Shown here: in pieces, positions 50,001 through 60,959 of the stretch
Layout: each line of letters starts with the position of its first letter
How positions within the stretch are numbered: position 1 is the first letter of the stretch
Source of the DNA: Thunnus maccoyii
Lineage: Eukaryota; Chordata; Actinopteri; Scombriformes; Scombridae
DNA: 64,000 nucleotides
Assembly: GCF_910596095.1 (NCBI RefSeq)
Contig: NC_056554.1
Coordinates: 8,166,001 to 8,230,000, forward strand
Direction of reading: 5' to 3'
The notes under the pieces: generated by a model
Database searches by the model: none
What the model saw: the letters and a program-made list of their open reading frames with translations, nothing else
Told to the model about the DNA's origin: nothing
Position numbers and translations under genes: made by a program

Positions 50001-51512
50001 GGGAATATATGGAGGATATGAAAAAGGAATGATGGGATAATTGGATGGACAGACATGTGGATGAATAAACTGATGCAGTTTGAGTGAAGGATACATGGGA
50101 AGACATTGAAGTTGGTGCTAGAGAAGGGCTGGAGACTGTCCAGGTTGCCCAGAACAGTTCTGATAATTTCCTGAAAACAGAATAAGAGAAAGAAAGAATG
50201 AATAAATTCACTGTGAAAATAGATAATTAATTTCATAAAGAACAGATCGAATCATTGAGTCAACACAACAAACGTGAATACTGACAGACTGACTAGGACG
50301 GCAAGCAGGATCCATAATTACCTCCAGTTCTTGGTCGAAGCTGTGTCTTTCTATCACCTCCTCTCCACTGGTGAAATATGTTCAATGCATTACAATATGA
50401 CACAACACACTAGTATTATTATTCAGTTGTAGCAGTTCCAGTTTTGGTAGCTTGTTTCAAATATAAAGCTGATTAAAATCAGTCAAAATCCTTGTCTGAT
50501 GCAGCATTAAAAGGTTTTTGAGCTTGAAGACATTTGAGCTCAAAAATCAAACGGTAAGGAAAAGATAACACTGCTTATGCTGCTGAGTCTCCAGTGTCAA
50601 AAACATCTGGTATAGTTTAGATAAAAGTGTCTTCTTTAGTCACGAGGGTTTTCCAGGATGTGTTAGAACCTTTACTCTAAGATGTTGTCATTGAATAAAA
50701 GCTGTCAGATCCTGTGGGGGTTGGAATCCTTTTTTCTTTCTCAAGAAACGTTATCGAGTCAAGAAAAACTCACATCAGAACATGTAACAGTAGCCATTTT
50801 AGAGAACAGTATTGAACGAATAGAGTTGAAAAGAAGGAGGGGATCAATGTTTCCTCTCTTGCCTGAAGCCCAGATGTATCCCCAACTGCTTTTGCAATTG
50901 AGGAGCGTTTTGCAATGGTTTAAAGGACTGAATCTGGAGGAGAGAAGGGGAAAGGAAGAATGGCCTGTATTTGTTTGACTTAGTGATTTTGAGATTGCAT
51001 GCAGTTTCGCTCTACTCTGAAGAAAATATGTGAAGAATGGCAGAAAGAGACTTACTCTTATGCCTGTAGTTGCTATCTTGGTCTCAAAATCATTTGTATT
51101 TCATCCTAAGCTTGCGATGCATGCTCATATATGGAAGGACATCACCAAGACTTGCAACTAGAGCTACTTTACACCCCACTACTTCGACTGAATCCCATCT
51201 CAAACTTGGGTTTTAAAATAGGGTTTAGTGGAAGTAGCAGGTCACTGTCTTCATGGTTTCTGCTCCCCTTTAGACTCAGCCTTGAGTTAAACCTGACTGT
51301 GCTCTCTTAGGGACCTTGCTCTAACCAAAGGGAAAACAACTGGAGCAAAAAGTAGACATTAGATAAACAGGGGGCTGTGGAGTAAGATGTAAATAGCTTT
51401 TTCTGTCTTGCCTGTAGCTGCTGCCTCCTCTGATCTTGAACTTGTAGATGTAACTACCTGCTTTGAAGAATCGAGTTTCAGGGAGAGGGAAAAGGAAGGC
51501 CTGTAGTGACAT
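41847..51512 (-). CDS. majin: Membrane-anchored junction protein (meiotic telomere complex)
   Basis: MAJIN works with TERB1 and TERB2 to attach meiotic telomeres to the inner nuclear membrane. Nine minus-strand coding exons join with consistent phases: 51512-51412, 50367-50322, 50170-50095, 49780-49670, 48765-48737, 48524-48385, 44682-44616, 42611-42406 and 41886-41847 (TGA). They give 271 aa. Residues 1-111 match the conserved core: FPLPETRFFKAGSYIYKFKI, IIRTVLGNLDSLQPFSSTNF, then VFPYKKRWEGM and FILLLYLEKNM. The middle is low-complexity, with a basic cluster (SKRCRRD, 137-143) and a ten-Glu run (224-233). The 13-codon last exon encodes HIFPFSLFFRDL, like the hydrophobic C-terminal anchor of mammalian MAJIN. 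Exon 1 uses a GC donor (AG|GCAAGA); no other donor nearby keeps the frame. An acceptor 7 nt before the ATG implies a non-coding first exon. The middle exons 48765-44616 rest on splice phase alone. Confidence 0.9.
43541..43868. repeat. Common teleost interspersed repeat in a majin intron
   Basis: It contains GGGAGGAAACCCATGCAGAC, ACATGCAAACTCCACACAGA and CCTTCTTGCTGTGAGGC, ending near CACTGAACCACC. I recognise this string of motifs as widespread in fish genomes. Open frames across it on both strands are repeat-derived, not host genes. Confidence 0.65.
44003..44095 (+). repeat. Long GT microsatellite followed by a G-run tract
   Basis: About 30 GT units (44003-44063) are followed by ATGGGGT and then four more G runs of 5-7 separated by single T (to about 44095). 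The first half can form Z-DNA and the second half a G-quadruplex. It lies in a majin intron. Confidence 0.95.
45445..46368. mobile_element. TTAA-flanked non-autonomous element (AGGGGCCATATTATG ends)
   Basis: TTAA at 45441-45444 and 46369-46372 flank a 924-bp element. Its 15-bp terminal inverted repeats are perfect (AGGGGCCATATTATG and its complement). The open frame at 45646-45918 is not transposase-like. It sits in the majin intron between exons 44682 and 48385. Structure and target site suggest a piggyBac-type MITE. Confidence 0.82.
49020..49590 (+). mobile_element. 5'-truncated LINE (L2-like) in a majin intron, antisense to majin
   Basis: Plus-strand 49073-49453 encodes the RT C-terminal tail: LQRVQNAAARLLT, LHWLPVKLGLDFKILLFV and VAEPNLWNSLLLHVR. 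A typical L2-type 3' UTR follows (GTAAAGCACTTTGGTCA, then GCCATATAAACTGACTTGAC). The single uninterrupted 126-codon frame suggests relatively recent insertion. Confidence 0.85.
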
Positions 51513-51607
51513 GGCTGACCTACAGTGGTCATAAAATAAACAGATTAACGAATGAATGAACTGATGAGGTGGTTGGTTCAATGAACAAGCATAATACATG
51601 AATTGTT

Positions 51608-51760
51608 TAGCTAGCTAGCTAGCTATCATGAACAACATTTCAGATGCAACCTAACCTCTGCCTTTACTCCTGTAATAAGTTTCAATATATACTATATTAT
51701 ACTATACTATACATATATATACTATACTATATAATAATATAACCTAGGCAACTACTGTCT
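51608..51760. repeat. AGCT and ACTAT/TA simple repeats near the majin 5' end
   Basis: TAGCTAGCTAGCTAGCTA at about 51608-51626 is followed by an AT-rich ACTATACTAT-like tract at about 51685-51742. Confidence 0.7.
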
Positions 51761-51779
51761 CTCTTTCGCTCCCTCCCTC

Positions 51780-52083
51780 AAAAGTACCGTAATGTCTAGA
51801 GAAAATATGGAGCATGAAATTGCTCGGTCGTCCAGTAAACTAACTTCACCCTCCACCAAGACGTCAACAGTTAAAACCGCACCTATCAATCAAACGCTTG
51901 ACCCGATCCTGATTTGCAGGATAGGGCGAATTCCCGCCTTCCGCTTCTTTCATTGGCTATATCGTCTTCCAATCAGCTGCGTCAGAGCAGGAGTCACTAT
52001 GGTGACGGCGAAAACCGCCCAAACCAGTCACATGACTGTCAGCTGACCACGTGTGGCAGAAATGAGTAGCTGTAAACATTCCT
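51780..52083. promoter_or_regulatory. Candidate bidirectional promoter of majin (-) and the aldo-keto reductase gene (+)
   Basis: The two start codons are 820 bp apart and divergent. The interval has an E2F-like TTCCCGCC (51931-51938) and ATTGG (51952-51956) with CCAAT (51969-51973), two oppositely oriented NF-Y sites. It also has an X-box-like dyad GTCACTATGGTGAC (51993-52006), GTCACATGAC (52026-52035), and CACGTG within CCACGTGTGG (52046-52055). There is no TATA box. Plausible 5' UTR donors for the plus gene are at 52084 and 52119. Confidence 0.6.
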
Positions 52084-52332
52084 GTAAGTTTAAGTATTCA
52101 GCTGAAAGGACCCAAAAGGTGAGATGAAAACAATTTAATATCTTTTACTGGCGACATAATGCTGTGAAGTTCCAACGTATTATACTATCATTGTAATGTA
52201 CAAGCTGTCACATACCAATTTAAGTAACATCTTTGTAACAATGTTTGTACTTCATTGTGGCGTACAGCGTTTTAACACTGTACTGCAGACCACAGGCGGG
52301 GTACAAAAACAAATAAGTGCCTTTCAGTCCAG

Positions 52333-53909
52333 ATGTCGTCCTCCTCTGCGAACCCTTCTGTCCTCCTAAATACGGGGGTTCAGATGCCTCTCCTGGGTTT
52401 GGGGACCTACAAACTGCGCGGTGCTGAGGATGTGTACAGAGCTGTGGATGCTTCCCTGGCTTGTGGTTATCGGGCCTTTGACAGCGCAGCCGTCTATCAG
52501 AATGAGGCTGACTTGGGCCGAGCCCTGAGGGAGCTGCTGCCCAAACATGGCCTGACCAGAGAGGATGTATTCATAACCAGGTATGTTTGATGTGTAAATG
52601 CTTTTCAAAAGAGCACGGCAGTAAAAAAAAAAAAAAAAAAAGCAGTAGTCTTGGGGATATCATGGTACATAAGACTACATAGGAGCACCAGCATTTTTAC
52701 AAACAAGATAAACAAATTGCTGCAATATTTGTATTTTGACATGAAGCTAAATATACTCATTTGCTATACATTAAAATCCTTAAAGTGTTTTCTTTGTCTA
52801 ACTGTTCTCGCTGATTTAAATGAACAAAGCATGCCTCTGTCTGCTTGGATGTCACACCGTCATCACAAGACCATTCATCTCTCTCTTCCTCTCTGCAGTA
52901 AGCTGGGCCCCAAAGATCAGGGTGAGAAGGCCATGGAGGGAGCCCTTCACAGCCTGTCTCAGCTGGACTTGGGCTACATCGACCTCTACCTGATCCACTG
53001 GCCTGGCACACAGGGACTGGTGGTGGCTGACCAACGCAACCCAGGTCAGGAGTTATGATCAAGTTGATTAAGTTTTTTAACTCTTGTTACTTTGCACTTT
53101 AAAACAAAGGTGTGAACGACATTTAACTTTTGAGAGCTGAAGAAAGTATAACTCTGTGCTTTGGGCTGGTGTATCGAGTCTCACATTCTGCCTCCTTGAT
53201 GCAGTTGTACTTGAGTAACACTGATGATGAGGTCCTAATTAATATTTGATCCCAGGCAACCGAGCCAAGAGCTGGGCCACACTGGAGGAGCTGCATGCCC
53301 AGGGGAAGCTGAAGGCCATCGGGGTGTCCAACTACACACCGGCACACATGAGGGAATTGATGCAGAGTTGTAAGATTCCTCCTTCGTTGCTACAGGTATA
53401 ACGCGCCAGAGCGAGAGTAGGATAGATAACGTGAAATACAAAATTGTACACAAACACACACACAAAAACATCTTTCCTTCAGGTGGAGTTCCACCCACGG
53501 CTGTGCCAGACCGAGCTGAGGAGTGTGTGTGAGGAGTATGGAGTGTGTTTCCAAGCCTACTCCTCATTGGGGAAAGGAGAGCTGGTCACTGACCCTGTGG
53601 TCATGGAGGTGGCAAAGAACTGTGAACGCACACCTGCACAGGTAAACACACACCCCCAGCAATTTTGATTTATGTCTTTTTAGGGGCCCACAAACAAAAC
53701 ACAGTTCAAGTTTTTTGTTCCCCCACCAGGTCCTGTTGCGCTGGGCGGTGCAGCAGGGCGTCCCAGTGCTCCCCAAGTCATCGCATCCAGACAGAATAAA
53801 GGACAACGCCAGGCTTTTTGACTTTACACTAAGCGACACAGACATGAAAAAACTGTCAGCTTTGGACTGTGGACACAGGTACTGCTGGGATCCCTCAGAG
53901 GTGGCCTGA
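52333..53909 (+). CDS. Aldo-keto reductase (AKR superfamily, glyoxal reductase-like)
   Basis: A cytosolic NADPH-dependent carbonyl reductase is expected. Five coding exons, 52333-52580, 52899-53044, 53256-53395, 53483-53641 and 53730-53909 (TGA), join in phase to give 290 residues. The catalytic tetrad is intact: D50 and Y55 (GYRAFDSAAVY), K84 (ITSKLGP) and H116 (LIHWPG). Further AKR marks are the N-terminal LGLGTYKL, KAIGVSNYTP, VEFHPRLCQ, YSSLGKG and the cofactor motif PKSSHPDRIKDN. The protein is shorter than classical AKR1 enzymes (about 315-325 aa) and ends soon after the last helix, like YtbE/glyoxal-reductase-type members. I do not recognise a direct human ortholog, so the substrate is unknown and no symbol is given. 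The gene is head-to-head with majin and tail-to-tail with bad. Confidence 0.94.
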
Positions 53910-54172
53910 TATGCCACCAGTGGGACACACTTTGACTTCAATGATGCCTTTTCACTGCTTTTCTTCAGTTCTGGCTGTGATGAAGTGGTGGAAAACTAAG
54001 CTAATGTTTTGAGGACTTATATTAATTATATTAATATTCTGATAAAACTGACTGCTGAAGTAACATTTTAGACAGTATTGGCCATAAGTTGATATCTTAA
54101 CTATGACTGATGTGCCATGACAAACTGGCAACCTTTCCACACAGTACTCATATGTTTGGGACCTCATGACTG

Positions 54173-54178
54173 AATAAA
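54173..54178 (+). terminator. Polyadenylation signal of the aldo-keto reductase gene
   Basis: AATAAA lies 264 nt after the stop codon, a normal 3' UTR length. Confidence 0.65.
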
Positions 54179-54422
54179 ATCCTGTTGTTTACAAATCTAT
54201 CCAAGTGTCACCAGTTTGAGACTTTTCCTTATAAATATGTTGCTTCATATTGTTCTTTCACCATGGTAGTAATAATAGGCCCTTTATGTTCTAGTCTTGC
54301 CATTCGAATTGTATGAATGACCTCAAATTTACAATGAAAAACTTAATGACATTTTTCAAAGCGTCCTCTGTATTTGAATATCTTAAAGAATGACACTCAC
54401 TTTAAAACCACTCTTAAAATTA

Positions 54423-54428
54423 TTTATT
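54423..54428 (-). terminator. Candidate distal polyadenylation signal of bad
   Basis: TTTATT on the plus strand reads AATAAA on the minus strand. If used, bad would have a 3' UTR of about 3.1 kb ending about 250 bp from the end of the convergent reductase gene. Confidence 0.4.
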
Positions 54429-57400
54429 CAGGACAGCATATACCAGAAGTTTCACAGCTGTAGAGAAAATACATTTACAAAAGTCATTAAAAATGAAAAA
54501 AAAAAAGGAAATATTAAAACTCAATTTTCTCCACACACACTTCTCCAGATTCAAGTAATACCAAGGATGGTTGCAAAACTACAGATGCCCAGGCAGTTTT
54601 TTCCTCTGGGATGTGTTCACTGCCACAAATGCCTAAAAGTCAAAACCATTAATGGTTTCATGACCTCTTTTCTAGTCACTATCTGTTGTTTGTGGTATCA
54701 TTTTTCTTACAGTTGTGACAGCAAATGCACCTCCATACTATTGCGCTTCTTCTTGAGCGTAATATGTGACAGCAAGCGGTAAAGTTTAAGGCGGTAATGC
54801 TGGCTATGTGGTGTTACATCACAGGTTACGGCATGTTCAGAACATGTTCAAGGCAGTTCATGACAATATTAAATTCCAGCTGATTTTCTTTTTTATTTTC
54901 CAGAGAGTAAAGCATTCATATCTGGCCACAGGCTCTCAACACCACAGACTTATTCTTTGCCAGCTGTACTCTTTGGGTCAAAGTACAGATACAGGAGTGA
55001 CATTAAAATGTAAAACACAATTGTACAATTACAATTACTTAAAACACTTATTCTTGGCCTCCCTGTTAAAATCTGATTTCATAAAACTGTGGAGTCACTC
55101 CTTTTTGCTGGACACTTTACACTTATTAATTTAAAGGGTTACCAAAAATCTTTCAGCCAACTCATCTTACACAGTCAGGTTCATGCATATGTTACCAAAC
55201 ACATGGCAGACGTGGTTGAATCTAAGAAAAAGGTGGTGCCGTTCAGATTGTCTAGAATTCTCTCTTTCTGATTTGAAAAGCTGTGAAAGAAAAGATGGAA
55301 TGAACTTGTAGTTCAAAGACAGTACAAATGCAGCCCATCAGCCTGCGCCTCACAACTCAACCCAACAAGTCGAGAGGAAGAGAATAAGACACGAGAAGAA
55401 CAAATCTATTACCATTTCCAATAATCACATATTGATAAACAAGTCACATATAGCCCAATCATATTTACCAAGCTGTGTAGACGTGCTGATCTTAGTTTAT
55501 AAAAGTGAATATGAATTTTGAGCAGTCGCCCTCCCCTGTGCAGTCAGTGCTAATAATCCCCCAAAAGCATGAATATAATGCGTAAATTGCAAATCTAGTA
55601 ATAGATCAGCACGTCTAGATCAAAGGCTCGACAGAATAAGATTTAGTCACACCCCACTGTACTGTAGATGAGCCCACATTTAAACAAATTCACATCCCAC
55701 CAGGACTGGAAACAAGCTCAAAAAGTAGTTTGCACCTGTGTTTAAATGTGACAAGTCTCTACATAAACCTTCTAAATGCACTGAGTGCTGAGTAAACGGG
55801 GCCTACGGCTAGTGTGTTGACTCCTTGTACAGCAGTTAATTCATCCCCACCAACGTCTTTAAATATGCACATAACATTTATCACAACAGCCATGGATTGT
55901 ACACTGCCTATTGCTAGGTTGGCCACGCGTATAAAACAGCATGGTAACCCTGTAAAATAGGAACTTGTAAAATAAAAATTCTGGCCGAAAAACCACATTG
56001 CTTATAATCCCAACCCCTGTCATCTGATACAATATTAACAAAATATTTACACATAAAAATTCCAAAGTCTGTTTTATTTCTTCTTTTTTTTTTTTTGCTC
56101 ATCCAAGGCTTTAAAAAGATAGATTCATATTGGTTTGTGCTTTTTATATGTATGTTTAATGTTAATTTTCTTCAGATATAATCTAAACCTGACATTTTAC
56201 AAAAGATATTATTATTTCTGCATTATCAGAGATTGTCCTTGTACAAGATTGTTCTTTCTTTTGATAAATTTGAGATATAAAGCTGTTAATGATAGTCGAG
56301 TACAGTTGTTTGAGTGGTAGTGGATTGCGTGTGCCAGAACGGAAGCTGGATAAAGGCCCCATTTGAATACTTAAAGGACCACTGTGTAGGATTTCGTGGC
56401 GTCTAGTGGTGATGTTGCAACAAACTGAATAACCCTCCCACTTCCAAGTGCGTGGGGCAACCTTAGGTGGCCACAAAACTCAGGAAAAACACGAAAGGTC
56501 CTCTCTAGAGCCAGTGTTTGGTATGTCCGTTCTGGGCTACTGTAGTAACATGGCAATGCAACATGGCGGGCTCTGTGGAAGAGGACCTGCTCCTTATGTA
56601 GATATAAAGGGCTCATTATAAGTTAACGAGAACACAACGATTCTCATTTTCAGATGATTATACATACTTATGAATATTCTGCCGAGTCCGTCCCGTTAGA
56701 TGCCACTAAATTCTACACATTGCACCTTTAATAAAAAAAAAAACCCTTCCTTTGCACATGTGTAGCTCTCCTCCGTGTGACTACTTTGGCACACACACAC
56801 AGTTACAGTGATCTCCACAAGCTTGTGCAAGGAAAGCACAAACATTTGGAGCGAACCAAGCATTAGAAACACATGAGCATCGGTGATTTTCCTCAAGAAA
56901 ATGAGGAGGGAAGGAATTTCTAAAAGCGTTCAAGGTGGCCTCCAACAGTCCGGAGTGTGATCTCAGCACATTAATCTCTCCATCTACAGTATATTGCATA
57001 GTGTTGATGTGAGAGACAGCTGAAATGGTAAGCATCTTTTAACTGAGTGTTCACCTCTAAAATCCCTTTCTATGTTATACTCTCATCTCCTTGCTCATCT
57101 ATTTTTTTTTTTTTGTTAATCCGTTTTATGGGGTTCAGATACTAACAGTCTGTCCTCATGCCTGTCTGTCTTACCATTTCACAGTGGGCTGCCCAACAAT
57201 ATTGTTAACATCACAACCATCACAAATACAAAAATTTATTAGAATGTAGCTTACCAATGACATATAAAAAATGAGCGGGACACATCAAGCTCAGTGTTAA
57301 TTACTGTTTGTCCCACTTTGCCATCTTCTTTGTGATCTTTCTCTCTCTCTCTTTTTTTTTTTTGATCACACCAACCTTCCTTCCTTCCGTCCCTACTCAG

Positions 57401-57520
57401 AGCAGGTCGATTTGTTCTCATCGGTTGTTCTCTTGGCTTTCCCCCATTCTTGTCATCTCATTTCCAACGATCTCTCAATCCTTCCAACCTTGTGTCGCTC
57501 TTTCCTCCTCTTTTCAGTGC
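54429..57520 (-). other. Probable long 3' UTR or downstream flank of bad
   Basis: No protein family is recognisable on either strand. It contains one MITE (56375-56727), poly-T/poly-A runs and a short CA run near 56792. The 130-codon plus-strand frame at 54390 has low-complexity composition and no splice context. Confidence 0.4.
56375..56727. mobile_element. TTAA-flanked MITE (AGGNSCANTGTGTAGRATTT ends)
   Basis: TTAA at 56371-56374 and 56728-56731 flank 353 bp. The first 35 nt of each end match in inverted orientation at about 27 positions. No coding capacity. It resembles a very common teleost element with TGTGTAGAATTT and GTGGCATCTA motifs. Confidence 0.75.
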
Positions 57521-59457
57521 CTACTCAGTGCGGTGAGTGTGGTTATCGTGGTGGCTGTTCTCTCCCTCCGTCTCTTGGTGACTGAATAGGTAGCTCCACC
57601 AGGTTTTAGAGTGGTGCATCTGTCTGGCCGAACCGGCGCTCTTCACCTTCCTCATCTCCTGTGGCACGATATAAAGTGAGGGACAAATTAAAAATGTTAC
57701 ATGTTGTTTTATCATCCATGTTTGTTGGATCAAAGCATCATATAGCCTGATCCTGGCATGATCTGAAATTTTTTTTATAGCCCAAACACATCCGTTATCA
57801 GTTCCCAAACCATGCCAAACACAACCACATAGCCCTTCATCTCTCTCTTGTTGTTTTTAATATCCATCCTCATTCTCACCCCTTTGTCTAACAGGCTGTC
57901 GAACTCGTCACTCATCCTCCGGAGCTGCCGGCCGTATTTCTTGGCTGCCCAGAGGGCAGGGGGAGCTGACTTGGACCGTCCCCGGAATGGAGCTCCCTCA
58001 GTTGGTGTACCAGCCTCATCTTCTCCTCTGGCCTGGAGCTCCTCGTCTCTGGAGACAGTGGAAGCGTGGGACTCTGAGTTCAGCCTGATTCGACCTGTCA
58101 CTACATGGAAGAGAAGAGGGTGAGAGGGGGTTTGTGATGTTTCACAGGAAAAGGAACAGATCAGGATAAGAGGCAATAAGGGAATCAAGTAGGAATAGAG
58201 GGATATTGATGAGTAATGACTGGAACAAAGTGTTCAAAAAAAGGAAACTGTGGGGAAAAATACAAATAACACCCCTCTTTACTGCTTAAAGTAGAGCTAG
58301 TCTAAATGCAAAATCGATTAGCTAACATTTAAACTGTGCAATCTCATTTTAATTGCTTGTTTTGGCTGACTGACACTCCAGAATATAAATTCAACACATT
58401 CAATTTTTTGCTATCTTAAACAAATGAAAGCAGCAAAATATTAACATTTGAAAGAAACAGATTGAAAGAATTGACTATGAAAATACTAGCCCATTTATAT
58501 TGTGTAGATCACTGATTGATTAAATGACTTTTTCAGCTCTAGCTAGACTCAAAGTCTGCAAAATGAGGCCTAAGAGATGACGCCAAGAAGAGTCAGAACA
58601 ATGAAAAAAACAGATGGAAAAGTTTGAGAAACTGATGAATAAGTGCTGAGTCAGTCTGAAACATTGACAAACTATTTTGAGAGTAGGATTCATTATGCAA
58701 CAGCTGCAATTACATAAAATGAAACAGGAGAAGAAACTGATAATACTTTTTTTTCTAAATAAACTGAAATGAGATTCAAGCTATCATTAATGACCACCAG
58801 CATTCAGGAGTTAGTGTTTTTATATATGTAGCGCTGCCATGATACATTTCAGCATATTATGACAACACACACCAACCTAAGTGTTGGATAACTTGAGCAT
58901 GCATTTGTGGTTAACAACTGGTCAAGAAACACAACAAACAATGATTTTTCTTTCTGAAAAAAGGCTGCTGAGGGACAGTACAAGTATTGTATGCAATAAA
59001 CGTCAGCACACAACGTATTCTGTAAGCCCTGATTGTTTAAAATGCTATTTAAAGATGAACCCGCGCATGAATGCCCCCAGGAATAGACAAAAAGTGAACC
59101 AAGTACTGAAGTTATTGCTTTGATTAGATGTATTTTGAATCGCATCTGGACCAGACTGTGCATAAGGGTGCTCAAGGATATTTAGGCAGGTAAGATGTTT
59201 GGGTGTGGTTAAAACCAGCATTGCTGAGGCATGTTCTGTGCTGTTATTGCCGATTTGGAAACCCTCCCCTTCTTCTAATTCCAATTTCCCATAAACCTTT
59301 GATGTTACCTACCTCCCGATCTTAGTTCAGGTAGGGTGAGGGTGTTGCCTTGAGTAACCTGCTGCGCTTGCCCAGATGATGATTGGTTGTTATCTCCTTC
59401 GTCTACCTCCTCGGAGGGCTCTGAGTCGCTGTCGGAAATAGTGAAGTTTGCAGCCAT
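57521..59457 (-). CDS. bad: BCL2-associated agonist of cell death (BH3-only)
   Basis: BAD is a BH3-only protein that binds BCL-XL/BCL2 when dephosphorylated and is held in the cytosol by 14-3-3 when phosphorylated. Minus-strand exons 59457-59313, 58100-57880 and 57658-57521 (TAG) join with phases 1 and 0 to give 167 residues. Exon 1 is an acidic N-terminus (MAANFTISDSDSEPSEEVDE). The BH3 helix is at about residues 103-119 (KYGRQLRRMSDEFDSLL), next to LWAAKKYG. The three mammalian phosphosite contexts are recognisable: RSKSAPP (S93, like human S99/mouse S136), RRMSDEF (S112, like mouse S155) and VKSAG (S129). A C-terminal KTWWSYLF corresponds to the Trp-containing tail of BAD. An acceptor 8 nt before the ATG implies a non-coding first exon toward 60.2 kb. 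Which teleost copy (bada/badb) is not decided. Confidence 0.95.
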
Positions 59458-60179
59458 CGTGACATCTGAAGAAGGAGGGATCAATAAAAATGAGGAATGT
59501 TATTTTTAGATGGAATACCAGCGATGCAAAGCAAATTACTTTATGAACAGAGAGGGAAATATGTACACATACAGTAGAAACGCATACACAAATCAGCATT
59601 CAGTTGGTTACTATTAGTGTTGCCCAGCATTTGACCTGTCTGGCAAAACTAGAAAAACAGACACGTCGTCCAAACAAATGATGACCAAAACAACATTTGT
59701 TCCAATATATCTCTGTAATAAAGGAAATCCAGGTGCATGTAAGTGGTGATATAACAATTGTTCTAGCGTTTTACAGTCAAACACCACATTAGCTAATTAT
59801 TCAAGAATCATAAAATGGCATCATCCATTGTATCCCTGATGCTGCTCCTATCTAACACACCCAGCAGGCTATCTATTTAGCTTTGCTGCCCTGATATTAG
59901 CCAGTCCAAAGGTATTCACTTTAACAACCGAGCAGATAACCGAGCTGTTTTGACAACACACACACACACACACACATTTCATATCATAAACGACTTATAG
60001 TTAGACTGTTTAATAACCAGTCAGCACACACAGCTCTCTCTCCGGCCAACACTCTCACTCGCTTGTTTTGTTGTTGTTGACTGAAGAGGACAAAAGAAAC
60101 TTCCTACAGGGCGGAAGCTGGAGCGAGGCAATTGTAGCTGACAACGAATGGAGAAAAATGATTATGGTTAGGTTTCCTT

Positions 60180-60420
60180 ACCCGAAATCTTTATAACGTG
60201 AGCCCGAAAAGTGCAAGCGTGTCTTTAGTTAGCCTCATACGGCCGCAGCTGTTGTTGTTGTTGTCGGTGTCTTCTCTTTTTACTGTACAATACAGTTTAG
60301 CTCCGCGTTCACCCAATCGCCGCGCGTCACTCCACCGCCGCTGCGCGCTGACGTCACTGTTGCGAGCTAGGACTGGGCTGGGGCTTTGTTTGTCTCACCG
60401 GCTTACCGTAATGAAAGTTA
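60180..60420 (-). promoter_or_regulatory. Candidate bad promoter with CRE and CCAAT
   Basis: This is a GC/CpG-rich stretch in otherwise AT-rich DNA. It has ACCCAATCGC (CCAAT at 60313-60317), CGCCGCGCG-type CpG clusters, and the full palindromic CRE TGACGTCA at 60349-60356. It lies about 0.75-0.95 kb upstream of the bad start codon, consistent with a non-coding first exon. Confidence 0.5.
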
Positions 60421-60488
60421 TAGAGGCGCAGTTGGATTTTGGATGACCAGAAGTTAGACATCCCCTCCATACATGTTACATGTTTTAA

Positions 60489-60959
60489 AGGTGCAATATG
60501 TAAGAATTATATAAGAATTTTAGTTTAAAACATAAATAAATAACAACAGAATGTGACACAATAAAATAAGACCTTCCCTGACTTTCTCCGTTATCTATAA
60601 CAACTTACGAACTGATTTTTGTGTAAACGGGTTGGGACAGTTTTGCTGGGAAAATCCAAAGGATGTGATGTTTACGTGTGCTCCCAAGTGCCTTGCCTCT
60701 CTCCCAGTGCCAACAGGGTGCAAAACTAGCTAACGTTAGTTTAGAAATGGATTGGACTGCTAAAGTCGAACCTGAGCTGGCTTTCTTCTGATTGGACAGG
60801 TAAGCTAACATTACTGCAAAGCATGTGAAATATATTGTGATACTGTGGTTTTAGCTGACTAATTTTAGAGCATGAGCAACAGGATGCTTACTGTAGCTCA
60901 CTTAAGGGCCATCAGTGTCATTAATTAGAAGTAATTTCTGATTCTTACATATTGCACCT
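60489..60959. mobile_element. TTAA-flanked MITE (AGGTGCAATATGTAAGAAT ends)
   Basis: TTAA at 60485-60488 and 60960-60963 flank 471 bp. The terminal inverted repeats are 19 bp and perfect. No coding capacity. The ends resemble those at 56375-56727 (AGGTGCAATRTGTA), suggesting related families. Confidence 0.85.

Noticed and set aside
54390-54782. 130-codon plus-strand frame downstream of the reductase gene
   Set aside because: Composition is Lys/Leu/Ser-rich with no domain, it lies past the reductase polyA signal and probably within the bad 3' UTR on the other strand.
57775-58188. 137-codon minus-strand frame around the bad BH3 region taken as one protein
   Set aside because: Only 58100-57880 is exon. 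The flanks are intron read-through past the acceptor and the GTGAGA donor.
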